Source of the DNA: an uncultured Ruminococcus sp.
GTDB taxonomy: Bacteria; Bacillota; Clostridia; Oscillospirales; Ruminococcaceae
DNA: 25,240 nucleotides
Direction of reading: 5' to 3'
NCBI GenBank assembly: GCA_900319195.1
Contig: ONNL01000155.1
Location: 1-25,240, forward strand
The position numbers and the translations under genes were made by a program. Below the pieces are notes generated by a model that ran no database searches, was not told the DNA's origin, and was given only the letters and a program-made list of their open reading frames with translations. Shown here piece after piece: positions 15,913 through 23,342 of the stretch. The stretch's first letter is position 1. Each line of letters begins with the position of its first letter.

Positions 15913-15941
15913 ATTATAGCATATAGTTTAAGAAATAGCAA
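15913..15941 (-). promoter_or_regulatory. Sigma-A promoter of the SLOG gene
   Basis: TTGCTA (15936-15941) and TATAAT (15913-15918) are 17 bases apart with an extended -10 (TATGC before TATAAT). Transcription should start near 15906, leaving a leader of about 60 bases before the ATG at 15847. The 13-mer TATATGCTATAAT is identical to that in the HAD operon promoter. Confidence 0.85.
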
Positions 15942-16037
15942 GGGACGCGGAGAAAGATTTGAGGATTATTTTTTCTGTGCCGCTTAATACCATATATACC
16001 GAATTATAACAGAACAAACCGAAAGGAAATGATAGAT

Positions 16038-17171
16038 ATGAAACCTTACCTTAAAAGAGCATGGGCAGAGGTCTCGCTCGGACAGCTCAAAAAGAATATG
16101 GAGCTTATCAAGGGACTCAATTCGTCGGGGACTGAGGTAATGGCAGTCGTCAAGGCTGACGCTTACGGTCACGGCTATGAGAGGGTCTGCGAGACTCTTG
16201 CTGAGGAGTGCGGCATAAGATACTTTGCTGTTTCAAATCTCGACGAGGCGATAACCGTGAGGAAGTGCTGCCCCGACGCTGAGATACTCATACTCGGCTA
16301 TACTCCGCCCGAATATGCACATGAAATTTCACAGAACAATATAATTCAGGGAGTTGTCTCCACCGAATATGCCGCTGCGCTCTGCAACAGCAGCAACGAC
16401 ACGATCCGCTGTCATATCAAGATAGATACAGGCATGGGACGCATAGGTCTGCGCCATGACAAACCCGAGGATTGCGCGAAGGAAATACAGTTCATGTGCA
16501 CGATAAAGGGACTCTCCGTCGAGGGAATATACACGCATTTTGCAGTCGCAGACAGCGACGACCCCGACAATGTCGCATATACCGACAAGCAGGAGAAGTA
16601 CATCACGGATACATACGACGAGCTTGTGAAGCTCGGGATAAAGCTGCCGCATATGCACTTCATGAACAGCGCGGCGACCTGCTACCGCAACAATTCACGC
16701 AGCACGCTTTCACGCGCAGGCATCATCATCTATGGTCTGCACCCCGATGTAAGCCTGCCTGTCCCCGAGGGACTCGAGCCGATAATGGAGCTCAAGGCGG
16801 TGATCTCGCAGGTCAAGGAAGTCCCCGAGGGCACCTGCATAAGCTACGGACGCACGTTTGTCGCTCCGCATAAGATGAAGATAGCGACGGTAACTATCGG
16901 CTATGCGGACGGCTATTCGAGACTGCTCTCCTCAAAGGGCGAGATACTTGTTCACGGTCACAGGTGTGCAATCGTGGGAAGAGTCTGCATGGACCAGCTC
17001 ATGATAGATGTCAGCGGAGTTGACGCAAGGTCGGGCGACATCGTTACGCTTATCGGAAAGGACGGCGGCGAGCAGATAACTGCCGACGAGCTTGCCTCTA
17101 TGTACGGTACTATCGGATATGAGGTGGTATGCGGCATATCGAAGCGCGTCCCGAGAATATACATTGACTGA
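16038..17171 (+). CDS. alr: Alanine racemase
   Basis: A 377-residue PLP enzyme converting L- to D-alanine for peptidoglycan. The PLP lysine is Lys39 in AVVKADAYGHG, and the second catalytic base is Tyr270 in CISYGRTFVAP; IKIDTGMGRIGLR, EGIYTHFAVAD and TIGYADGYSR are further family motifs. Length and residue positions match well-studied alanine racemases. Starts possible at 16029 and 16038; AAAGGA lies only one base before the first and 10 before the second, so 16038 is preferred. It is followed after 8 bases by the lipoprotein gene and then the radical SAM gene, so it leads a likely three-gene operon. I see no convincing promoter in the 100-base gap to the divergent SLOG gene. Confidence 0.96.
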   Translation: MKPYLKRAWAEVSLGQLKKNMELIKGLNSSGTEVMAVVKADAYGHGYERVCETLAEECGIRYFAVSNLDEAITVRKCCPDAEILILGYTPPEYAHEISQNNIIQGVVSTEYAAALCNSSNDTIRCHIKIDTGMGRIGLRHDKPEDCAKEIQFMCTIKGLSVEGIYTHFAVADSDDPDNVAYTDKQEKYITDTYDELVKLGIKLPHMHFMNSAATCYRNNSRSTLSRAGIIIYGLHPDVSLPVPEGLEPIMELKAVISQVKEVPEGTCISYGRTFVAPHKMKIATVTIGYADGYSRLLSSKGEILVHGHRCAIVGRVCMDQLMIDVSGVDARSGDIVTLIGKDGGEQITADELASMYGTIGYEVVCGISKRVPRIYID

Positions 17172-17179
17172 GGTGCGGC

Positions 17180-17659
17180 ATGAAAAGGATGATTATAATG
17201 TCACTTGCACTCGTGATGCTCACGTCATGCGGAGCTGTTGACAGCTCGTCAAAGGCTCCCGAGGAAAAGACCACTGCTGTCGAGACAACGACCGAAGCCG
17301 AGGGACCTGTTGAGCTGGAATTCCGCGAGGGACTGGACGAGGACGCTCCCCTCATCGCTTCAAGCGAGGACATAGAAAGTGCGGAAATGGTTGCACTCAA
17401 CGGCATGGACGGACTTACCTACGCTGTCAATATCAAGTTCAATGACGGCGGCTCGTACAAGTTTGCCGAGGCTACTACAAGGCTCACAGGGACGGACACG
17501 CCTATTGCTATCCGTGCTGACGGAGAGGTGATAAGTGCACCGACGGTAAACAGCGAGATCTCCAACGGCATTGCATTGATAACGGGAGACTTTACCGAAG
17601 AATCGGCAATGGAGCTTGCCGAAAGAATAAATGCAGGAATAAGGAAGGTTGATGAATGA
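17180..17659 (+). CDS. Lipoprotein with SecD P1-head-like domain
   Basis: A 159-residue predicted lipoprotein. The signal peptide MKRMIIMSLALVMLTSCGA has lipobox LTSC, with Cys17 lipidated. A Thr/Glu-rich spacer runs to about residue 42. The remainder resembles the P1 head subdomain of SecD: a segment DTPIAIRADGEVISAPTVNS, then GIALITGDFTEESAMELAER, as in SecD's IAIxLDGxVxSAPxV and IxGxFTxxxAxxLA. No SecD transmembrane part is attached, so this is a stand-alone version. A role in secretion or protein folding is possible but not shown. GAGGT precedes the ATG. Eight bases follow alr; its stop overlaps the radical SAM start by 4 bases. Confidence 0.8.
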   Translation: MKRMIIMSLALVMLTSCGAVDSSSKAPEEKTTAVETTTEAEGPVELEFREGLDEDAPLIASSEDIESAEMVALNGMDGLTYAVNIKFNDGGSYKFAEATTRLTGTDTPIAIRADGEVISAPTVNSEISNGIALITGDFTEESAMELAERINAGIRKVDE

Positions 17660-18285
17660 TGAAAAAGGCAATGACTATTTCTTATGAGGTCACAAGCGAG
17701 AGCGGACACAACCTGTACCTCAATTTCACGAATAAATGTCCGTGCGCCTGCACATTCTGCATACGCAACAACGACGACGGCGCATACGGCTCCGCTCCTC
17801 TGTGGCTCGAGCATGAGCCCTCGATAGAGGAGATACTTGCTGACATTGAAAAGCGCGACCTCACGAAATACGGCGACATAGTATTCTGCGGATACGGCGA
17901 ACCGACGGAGCGCCTTGACGTTGTCATCACAGTCGCAAATGAGCTCAGAAAGCGCGGAGTAAAGGCAAGACTGAGGATAAACACAAACGGTCTCGGAGAC
18001 CTTATCAACGGACGCTCGATAGCGGAGGAGCTCTGCGATGCTGTTGACGTTATTTCCGTGAGCCTTAATGCAGGCACAAAGGACGAGTACATGAAGGTGA
18101 CACGTCCGAAGTTTGAAAACGCATACGAGGCAATGAAGAAATTCACTGCGGACTGCGTAAAGACGGGTAATGCCGAGGTTATGCTCACGATAGTTGACGT
18201 TATCCCTGCTGAGCAGATTGAGGCTTCAATGCAGCTTGCGGAACAGCTCGGAGCAAGGCTCAGGATAAGAAAATACATAGCTTGA
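17656..18285 (+). CDS. TatD-associated radical SAM protein
   Basis: A 209-residue radical SAM enzyme. The cluster motif is CPCACTFC (CxxxCxxC, about residues 28-35) following LYLNFTNK. Next come GYGEPTERLD (GGEP-like, with a Tyr in place of the second Gly), ARLRINTNGLGDLIN and DVISVSLNAGTKDEY. These match the compact TatD-linked radical SAM family (TIGR04038-type), which is normally fused or adjacent to tatD and has no established substrate. Here tatD is on the other strand, 3.7 kb left. Two adjacent ATG codons (17656 and 17659) are possible; the first overlaps the previous stop. AAGGAAGG lies upstream. C-terminus is short, with no obvious extra iron-sulfur motif. No terminator is evident before the next promoter at about 18387. 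Confidence 0.9.
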   Translation: MMKKAMTISYEVTSESGHNLYLNFTNKCPCACTFCIRNNDDGAYGSAPLWLEHEPSIEEILADIEKRDLTKYGDIVFCGYGEPTERLDVVITVANELRKRGVKARLRINTNGLGDLINGRSIAEELCDAVDVISVSLNAGTKDEYMKVTRPKFENAYEAMKKFTADCVKTGNAEVMLTIVDVIPAEQIEASMQLAEQLGARLRIRKYIA

Positions 18286-18363
18286 TGTGCAAGGTATACA
18301 AATCGTACTGCTGAGATTACTGAAATTTATACATATCAACATGGGAAATTTTTCGTTTTCCTA

Positions 18364-18392
18364 TGGAAAATCAATTTGATTTGTGGTATAAT
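18364..18392 (+). promoter_or_regulatory. Promoter and operator-like palindrome before the small peptide and ilvE
   Basis: TATAAT at 18387-18392 is preceded by TGG (extended -10). The -35 region is weak (TGGAAA at 18364-18369, 17-base spacing). A perfect 7-base inverted repeat, AAATCAA/TTGATTT around one T, covers 18368-18382 between the two boxes, where a repressor would block RNA polymerase. A second inverted repeat TTTTCC/GGAAAA is at 18356-18370. The leader then has a CGGG/CCCG hairpin near 18404-18419. Confidence 0.6.
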
Positions 18393-18448
18393 TATATAGG
18401 TACGGGGCATTCGTCCCGAAAAAACGGTAGTGCAAGGAGTAAAAACTT

Positions 18449-18574
18449 ATGAAAAAGGGAAAAATCATCTTCGCCGTTATAACTGCGGCAGTATGCACTG
18501 TTGGTATTACCGTTTCACTGCTGGTGATATGCAAGAAGCTCTTCGAGAGAAACTATATCACTATCAGCGAATAA
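18449..18574 (+). CDS. 41-residue single-pass membrane peptide
   Basis: This short frame encodes 41 residues beginning MKKGKIIFAVITAAVCTVG and ending FERNYITISE. The basic N-terminus followed by about 20 hydrophobic residues (8-28) predicts one membrane helix; the second part, after CKKLF, is polar. No lipobox or cleavage site is convincing. It is supported by a strong AGGAG 9 bases upstream and by the promoter just before it. It lies 36 bases ahead of ilvE with no terminator between, so both may be co-transcribed. I know no function; leader peptide, membrane anchor or regulator are all possible. Translation is not proven. Confidence 0.65.
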   Translation: MKKGKIIFAVITAAVCTVGITVSLLVICKKLFERNYITISE

Positions 18575-18610
18575 CCGGTCGATTTTATTTTTTAAAGAAG
18601 GTTGAATAAA

Positions 18611-19678
18611 ATGGAAATCAAATTCACAAAAGCAGAAACTCTCAAGAAAAAGCCTCAGCCGGGCGACAAGCTTGGATTCGGTCATATCTTTACCGACTAT
18701 ATGCTCGTTATGCCCTACGACGAGGGCAAGGGCTGGCATGACCCCGAGATAAAGCCTTTCAGCGATATCTCACTCTCACCTGCTGCAATGGTATTCCACT
18801 ACGGTCAGGAAGTATTCGAGGGTCTCAAAGCTTACAGAACAGCTGACGGCACAGTTCAGTGCTTCCGTCCCGAAGAGAACTTCAAGAGACTCAACAACTC
18901 CAACGAGAGACTTGTTATCCCGCAGCTCCCTGTTGAGCTCGGTATGCAGTGCCTCATGGAGCTCCTCAAGGTCGAGAAGGACTGGGTTCCTTCAAGCGAG
19001 GGCGAGTCACTCTACATAAGACCCTTCATCATCGCAACTGATCCTTTCTTGGGCGTTAAGCCGGGCGAGCAGTATCTCTTCATCATAATCCTTTCTCCCT
19101 CGGGAGCATATTATGAGAGCGGTCTCAACCCTGTAAACATCTATGTTGAGAGCAAGTATGTCCGCGCTGTAAGAGGCGGCATGGGATTCGCTAAGACAGG
19201 CGGTAACTACGCTGCTTCACTTATCGGTCAGGACGAGGCTCACAAGCAGAACTACTCACAGGTACTCTGGCTCGACGGTGTTGAGCAGAAGTATATCGAG
19301 GAAGTCGGCGCTATGAACATCTTCTTCGTAATCGACGGCAAGGTAGTAACACCTATGCTTCAGGGCTCTATCCTCCCCGGAATCACAAGAAAGTCCGCTA
19401 TCGAGGTCTGCAAGGCTAAGGGACTTGAGGTCGAGGAGAGAAGGATCGACATTCAGGAGATCGCTGACGCATATGACGCAGGCAAGCTCGACGAGGTATT
19501 CGGTACGGGAACTGCTGCTGTTATCTCACCTGTTGGTCACCTCAAGTGGAAGGACAAGGTAATGGAGATAAATGGCAATAAGATCGGTAAGATCTCTCAG
19601 ATGCTCTATGATACAATGACAGGTATCCAGTGGGGTAAGATCGAGGATAAGTTCAACTGGGTAGTTAAGGTCGACTGA
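18611..19678 (+). CDS. ilvE: Branched-chain amino-acid aminotransferase (class IV)
   Basis: A 355-residue PLP enzyme that interconverts branched-chain amino acids and their 2-oxoacids, the last step of Val/Leu/Ile synthesis and a source of 2-oxoacids. It is the type with the PLP lysine (about Lys195) in AKTGGNYAAS and the YIEEVGAMNIFFV segment; HYGQEVFEGLKAYR and SILPGITRKSAIE are also present. Length fits that type. A TTG start at 18602 is in frame, but ATG at 18611 has AAGAAGG upstream and is preferred. A strong terminator follows. Codon choice is strongly biased toward a few codons, suggesting high expression. The window also has 2-oxoacid oxidoreductase genes, but far away and on the other strand. 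Confidence 0.96.
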   Translation: MEIKFTKAETLKKKPQPGDKLGFGHIFTDYMLVMPYDEGKGWHDPEIKPFSDISLSPAAMVFHYGQEVFEGLKAYRTADGTVQCFRPEENFKRLNNSNERLVIPQLPVELGMQCLMELLKVEKDWVPSSEGESLYIRPFIIATDPFLGVKPGEQYLFIIILSPSGAYYESGLNPVNIYVESKYVRAVRGGMGFAKTGGNYAASLIGQDEAHKQNYSQVLWLDGVEQKYIEEVGAMNIFFVIDGKVVTPMLQGSILPGITRKSAIEVCKAKGLEVEERRIDIQEIADAYDAGKLDEVFGTGTAAVISPVGHLKWKDKVMEINGNKIGKISQMLYDTMTGIQWGKIEDKFNWVVKVD

Positions 19679-19716
19679 TTGACAAAGCTGTAAATATAGA
19701 AGCTTGTATGCTTTTA

Positions 19717-19757
19717 TCGGGGAAGTCTCTGTGAAGGAGCCTTCCCCGAATTTTTTT
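19717..19757 (+). terminator. Rho-independent terminator after ilvE
   Basis: TCGGGGAAG at 19717-19725 pairs with CTTCCCCGA at 19741-19749, and seven T bases follow at 19751-19757. It ends the small peptide-ilvE transcript. Confidence 0.92.
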
Positions 19758-19758
19758 C

Positions 19759-19935
19759 TTAAAGGCTTTGCTTCAAATTTTGTCCCTATATGGCACAACC
19801 AAAACTGACCCTTTTGTAATTACTAAGGTGTGCCATATAGGGACAAAATTTCAAACAAAAGTTTTAGGAAGGGAGATCGAGGGAACCCCTTTCTCAAAAT
19901 GGTTTCCCTCGATAAAAACACGTACAACTCTCTAT
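19759..19935. repeat. Two-hairpin intergenic repeat element, copy 1
   Basis: This element has two parts. The first is a long inverted repeat with perfect 23-base arms at 19775-19797 and 19829-19851 (arm centre TGTCCCTATATGGCACA) and a 31-base loop. After AAAGTTTTAGGAAGGGAG comes a second stem, ATCGAGGGAA at 19876-19885 pairing with TTCCCTCGAT at 19904-19913. A diverged copy with the same order, spacing and flanks is at 23847-24029. The right edge includes the spoVAE stop codon. It has no coding capacity; a miniature mobile element or a family of structured intergenic RNA repeats is most likely. Confidence 0.8.
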
Positions 19936-20291
19936 TCCTTGCCCTTTTGTCTGAAAAGGAGAGAACCGAGGAGTCCGAAGAAGAGAGCCGCAGTGACACC
20001 TCCTGCCGCGGCAGTAAGACCGCCTGTGAAGATACCGAGGAGACCGTCCCTGTCGATACTTTTACGGATACCGTCGGCAAGCAGGTGACCAAATCCCGTG
20101 AGCGGAACAGTAGCGCCTGCGCCTGCGAAGTCAACGAGCGGCTCATAGAGCCCGAATGCCGAGAGGATCACTCCCGTGACGACAAATCCTGTGAGGATAC
20201 GCGCAGGAGTGAGCTTTGTGAAGTCGATGAGAAGCTGACCGACGGAGCAGATAAGTCCGCCGACGATGAACGCCTTTATAATATCAAGCAT
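19932..20291 (-). CDS. spoVAE: Stage V sporulation protein AE
   Basis: A 119-residue membrane protein of the SpoVAE family, part of the channel that moves calcium-dipicolinate into the forespore and out at germination. Hydrophobic segments cover most of the chain (MLDIIKAFIVGGLICSVGQ, ILTGFVVTGVILSAFG, LTAAAGGVTAALFFGLLGS), and GFGHLLADGIRKSIDRDG is a family-typical stretch. Length matches SpoVAE. A longer in-frame ATG lies at 20396, within spoVAD coding; the start at 20291 has AAAGGAG upstream and overlaps the end of spoVAD by 8 bases. The 3' end coincides with the edge of the repeat element. Confidence 0.93.
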   Translation of the reverse strand: MLDIIKAFIVGGLICSVGQLLIDFTKLTPARILTGFVVTGVILSAFGLYEPLVDFAGAGATVPLTGFGHLLADGIRKSIDRDGLLGIFTGGLTAAAGGVTAALFFGLLGSLLFRQKGKE

Positions 20292-21300
20292 TTTTACTCC
20301 TTTCAATGTGTACAAGATGAGAGATCGCGGGGATAGACTCGCCCTGCTGGAGAGACATTGGCGACATGAGCGCTCCCGTTGCGGCAAAGAGGACACTGTT
20401 CAGCTCGCCGCGCTCAATAGCAGGCAGAAAATAGCCGCACAGCACACTTGCACTGCATCCGCAGCCCGAGCCTCCGCAGTGGGTGTCCTGCGAATCGTTA
20501 TCGAAAATCATGCTGCCGCAGTCACTGTGGACGGCAGAAATATCGGTGCCGTTTTTCTCCATGAGCTCATTCAGGAGCGTGCTGCCGACGGTGCCGAGGT
20601 CGCCTGTGATTATCCTGTCGAAGTCCGACGGGGAAGTGCCGGTTGCCGTAAGATAGCGGCTTATCGTGTCGGCAGCCGCAGGAGCCATTGCCGCTCCCAT
20701 GTTAGTGATGTCGGTCACGCCCATGTCGATTATTTTGCCGATACAGCCGCCTGTTATCTCAGTCCTGCCCTTGTCCGAGAGGATAACAGCTCCCGAGGCG
20801 GTACAAGTCCACTGGGAAGTCGGAGTGCGCTGACCGCCGTAGGACAGGGGATAACGGAACTGCCGCTCCGCCGTTGAGAAGTGCGAGGACGTGACGGCGG
20901 CGGCACGCTTGACCGCTCCGCTCTCAATGAAATTTGATGTGATGAGAAGTCCCTCCGCCATAGTCGAGCAGGCACCGTAAAGTCCGAGAAACGAAATGCC
21001 GAGACCCTTGAGACCGTATGCCGAGCCTGTGCACTGGTTGATGAGGTCGCCTGCACAGATGAGCCCGACATCCTCCTTCGTGAGACTGCCCTTTTTGAGT
21101 GCAAGGGCGGCTGCTTCAAGCTGGAAGCGGCTCTCCGCCTTTTCCCATGTCGGCTCTCCGAAATGGTCGTCGTGGACTACCTCGTCGAAGCATTTCCCGA
21201 GCGGTCCCTCGCCCTCCTTCTGCCCTACGACAGAAGCGTATGCTTCTATCTTGGGCGGACTTGCGTATCTGAAAACTCCGTCCGCAATATATTCAGCCAA
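20284..21300 (-). CDS. spoVAD: Stage V sporulation protein AD
   Basis: A 338-residue thiolase-fold protein that binds dipicolinic acid in the SpoVA channel of spore-formers. Seen: EAYASVVGQKEGEGPLG and FGEPTWEKAES near the N-terminus, FLGLYGACSTMAEGL with the thiolase-like cysteine, YGGQRTPTSQWT, and GDLGTVGS and SGCGCSAS toward the C-terminus. The frame can be extended to 21444, but TTG at 21298-21300 has GAGGTGAT upstream and gives exactly the usual length of 338. spoVAC, which usually precedes it, is absent from the upstream region. A CATAATA box on the minus strand near 21341 could be a sporulation-sigma -10, without a good -35. The pair spoVAD-spoVAE is transcribed against its neighbours. 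Confidence 0.93.
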   Translation of the reverse strand: MAEYIADGVFRYASPPKIEAYASVVGQKEGEGPLGKCFDEVVHDDHFGEPTWEKAESRFQLEAAALALKKGSLTKEDVGLICAGDLINQCTGSAYGLKGLGISFLGLYGACSTMAEGLLITSNFIESGAVKRAAAVTSSHFSTAERQFRYPLSYGGQRTPTSQWTCTASGAVILSDKGRTEITGGCIGKIIDMGVTDITNMGAAMAPAAADTISRYLTATGTSPSDFDRIITGDLGTVGSTLLNELMEKNGTDISAVHSDCGSMIFDNDSQDTHCGGSGCGCSASVLCGYFLPAIERGELNSVLFAATGALMSPMSLQQGESIPAISHLVHIERSKNA

Positions 21301-21637
21301 AAAAATCACCTCTGCGGTTATTGTGTCCGTAAAAACTGATATTATGCGAATGCTGACCGATATCCGTGATGTTGATGTGAGAGCTTGTACGCTTTGTTGA
21401 GGGTGACTCTCTGTGGTGCAGGGAGATATCAGCAATACGGTCAACGGACAATGTTTCAGCTCATAATTGAATAATACTCATATTCAAGCTGTTGCAAGTG
21501 CGGATATTTTTGTATAAAAGCTGAAAATTTCGGGGGAACGACTGCTTGTTCACAAAATGTTCACAATGGTGCTGTATAATATTCTTGTATCTTATCTGCC
21601 GATGCAGAAAGGTAACATCTTTTAAGGAGAATTGAAT
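21301..21637. other. 337-base intergenic region between spoVAD and panB
   Basis: Divergent control region. On the plus strand TATAAT at 21575-21580 probably serves panB, but no good -35 lies 16-18 bases before it. On the minus strand CATAATA near 21341-21347 resembles a sigma-F/sigma-G -10 for spoVAD. No open frame of note, no stable terminator and no riboswitch I recognise. No spoVAC remnant is visible. Confidence 0.5.
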
Positions 21638-22486
21638 ATGAAAAACACCGTTTCGACACTGCTTAAGCAGAAGCAGACGGGTGACAAGATCACCATGCTC
21701 ACTGCTTACGACTACACCACTGCGAAGATAATCGACGAGTGCGGCGTGAATGCTATCCTTATCGGAGATTCACTGGGAATGGTCATGCTGGGATACGAGA
21801 ATACACTTCCGGTCACCATGGAAGACATGATCCACCACACTGCCGCAGTTTCAAGGGGTGCAGAAAACGCATTTGTAGTAGCTGATATGCCGTTTATGTC
21901 CTATCAGGTAAGCGTTCAGGAGGCTGTTATCAACGCCGGACGACTTATCAAGGAGGGCGGAGCAAACGCTGTAAAGCTCGAGGGAGGCGCAGAGGTCTGC
22001 GACAGGATAAGAGCTATGGTAAACGCTTCTATCCCCGTAGTTGCACATCTTGGACTCACTCCACAGTCAGTCAATGTTTTCGGCGGCTTCAAGGTACAGG
22101 GAAAGAGCATAGACAAGGCTGAAAAGCTTATCGCGGACGCTCTTCTCATACAGGAGGCAGGCGCTTGTGCAGTCGTGCTTGAGGGCATACCTGCAAAGCT
22201 TGCGCAAATAATAACAAAGAAGCTTATGATACCCACCATTGGTATCGGCGCTGGTAACGGCTGTGACGGACAGGTGCTTGTATATCAGGATATGCTCGGA
22301 CTTACAACAGGTCACACTCCAAAGTTCGTCAAGAGATTTGCTGATGTGGGAGCTCTTATGCGCAAGGGAATAACCGATTACATCAATGAGACAAAATCAG
22401 GGGAATTTCCTGCCGAGGAGCATACCTACGCAATCGAGGACGAGGTTATTGATGAACTGATGAAGAAGGAGGCTGACCTTAAATGA
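21638..22486 (+). CDS. panB: 3-methyl-2-oxobutanoate hydroxymethyltransferase
   Basis: A 282-residue cytoplasmic enzyme adding a hydroxymethyl group from methylene-tetrahydrofolate to 2-oxoisovalerate, first step of pantoate synthesis. Family motifs: AILIGDSLGMVMLGYENTLP (metal-binding region), TMEDMIHHTAAVSRG, GGANAVKLEGG and IPVVAHLGLTPQSVN near the middle, and GIGAGNGCDGQVLV. Length is normal. The TTG at 21632 is in frame, but ATG at 21638 has AAGGAG 8 bases upstream. Its stop overlaps the panC start (ATGA), so the genes are coupled. The 2-oxoisovalerate could come from the ilvE reaction encoded just upstream. Confidence 0.97.
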   Translation: MKNTVSTLLKQKQTGDKITMLTAYDYTTAKIIDECGVNAILIGDSLGMVMLGYENTLPVTMEDMIHHTAAVSRGAENAFVVADMPFMSYQVSVQEAVINAGRLIKEGGANAVKLEGGAEVCDRIRAMVNASIPVVAHLGLTPQSVNVFGGFKVQGKSIDKAEKLIADALLIQEAGACAVVLEGIPAKLAQIITKKLMIPTIGIGAGNGCDGQVLVYQDMLGLTTGHTPKFVKRFADVGALMRKGITDYINETKSGEFPAEEHTYAIEDEVIDELMKKEADLK

Positions 22487-23331
22487 AAATAGTAAAGACC
22501 ATAGCTGAGGTACGCGCTCAGGTAAAGGAGTGGAGGGCACAGGGACTGACAGTGGGACTTGTTCCCACAATGGGATATCTCCACGAGGGACACGCAAGTC
22601 TCATTGACGCTTCACACAGGGACAACGACAGGACTGTTGTTTCGGACTTTGTAAATCCCATGCAGTTTGGTCCCACAGAGGACCTCGAAAGCTACCCCAG
22701 AGACATTGACCACGATGCTGCACTGGTCGAGGCTCACGGCGGCGACCTCATCTTCAACCCCGAGCCTTCGGAGATGTACCACGAGGGTTTTTCCTCATTC
22801 GTGGACATGACCGTTCTCACTCAGGAGCTCTGCGGTCTCAGCAGACCTGTCCATTTCAGAGGAGTTTGTACAGTAGTATCGAAGCTTTTCAATATAGTCA
22901 AGCCCGACAGAGCCTACTTCGGCAAGAAGGACGCTCAGCAGCTTGCGGTCATTCGTCACATGGTCGATGACTTGAATATGGATATCGAGATAATCGGCTG
23001 TCCCATAGTCCGCGAGTCTGACGGACTTGCAAAGAGCTCACGCAATACATATCTCAATGAGGCTGAGAGAAAGGCTGCACTGGTACTCTCGCAGGCTGTA
23101 TTCCTCGGAGCAAATATGGTGAGAAACGGCGAGAAGGACTGCTCAGTGATACTTGACGCTATGAAGGCTCATATCAGTGCTGAACCGCTTGCGAAGATCG
23201 ACTATGTAAAAATGGTGGACTGCGCAACCATGCAGCAGATACCTGAGCTCGACCGTCCTGCGCTCTGCGCTATCGCCGTATATATCGGCAAGACACGCCT
23301 TATAGACAACTTCTTTACAGAAGACGTGTAA
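22483..23331 (+). CDS. panC: Pantoate-beta-alanine ligase
   Basis: A 282-residue ATP-dependent ligase joining pantoate and beta-alanine to give pantothenate. Motifs: GLVPTMGYLHEGHASLID (HIGH-type HEGH), FVNPMQFGPTEDLESYPRD, HFRGVCTVVSKLFN, AYFGKKDAQQLAVIRHMV and GLAKSSRNTYLN (KMSKS-type). Length matches the family. AAGGAGG lies within the end of panB, ten bases before the ATG. One small departure is DFVNPMQF, where most members have IFVNPxQF. It lies between panB and panD in a coupled operon. Confidence 0.97.
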   Translation: MKIVKTIAEVRAQVKEWRAQGLTVGLVPTMGYLHEGHASLIDASHRDNDRTVVSDFVNPMQFGPTEDLESYPRDIDHDAALVEAHGGDLIFNPEPSEMYHEGFSSFVDMTVLTQELCGLSRPVHFRGVCTVVSKLFNIVKPDRAYFGKKDAQQLAVIRHMVDDLNMDIEIIGCPIVRESDGLAKSSRNTYLNEAERKAALVLSQAVFLGANMVRNGEKDCSVILDAMKAHISAEPLAKIDYVKMVDCATMQQIPELDRPALCAIAVYIGKTRLIDNFFTEDV

Positions 23332-23342
23332 GGGGGTAAGCA

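Noticed and set aside
17682..18278. Minus-strand frame of 198 codons
   Set aside because: It is the antisense shadow of the radical SAM gene, whose CxxxCxxC motif and start are clear.
19775..19851. Long perfect inverted repeat as a simple ilvE terminator
   Set aside because: A conventional terminator with a T-tract already lies just before it, and a second copy of the whole element exists at 23847-24029.
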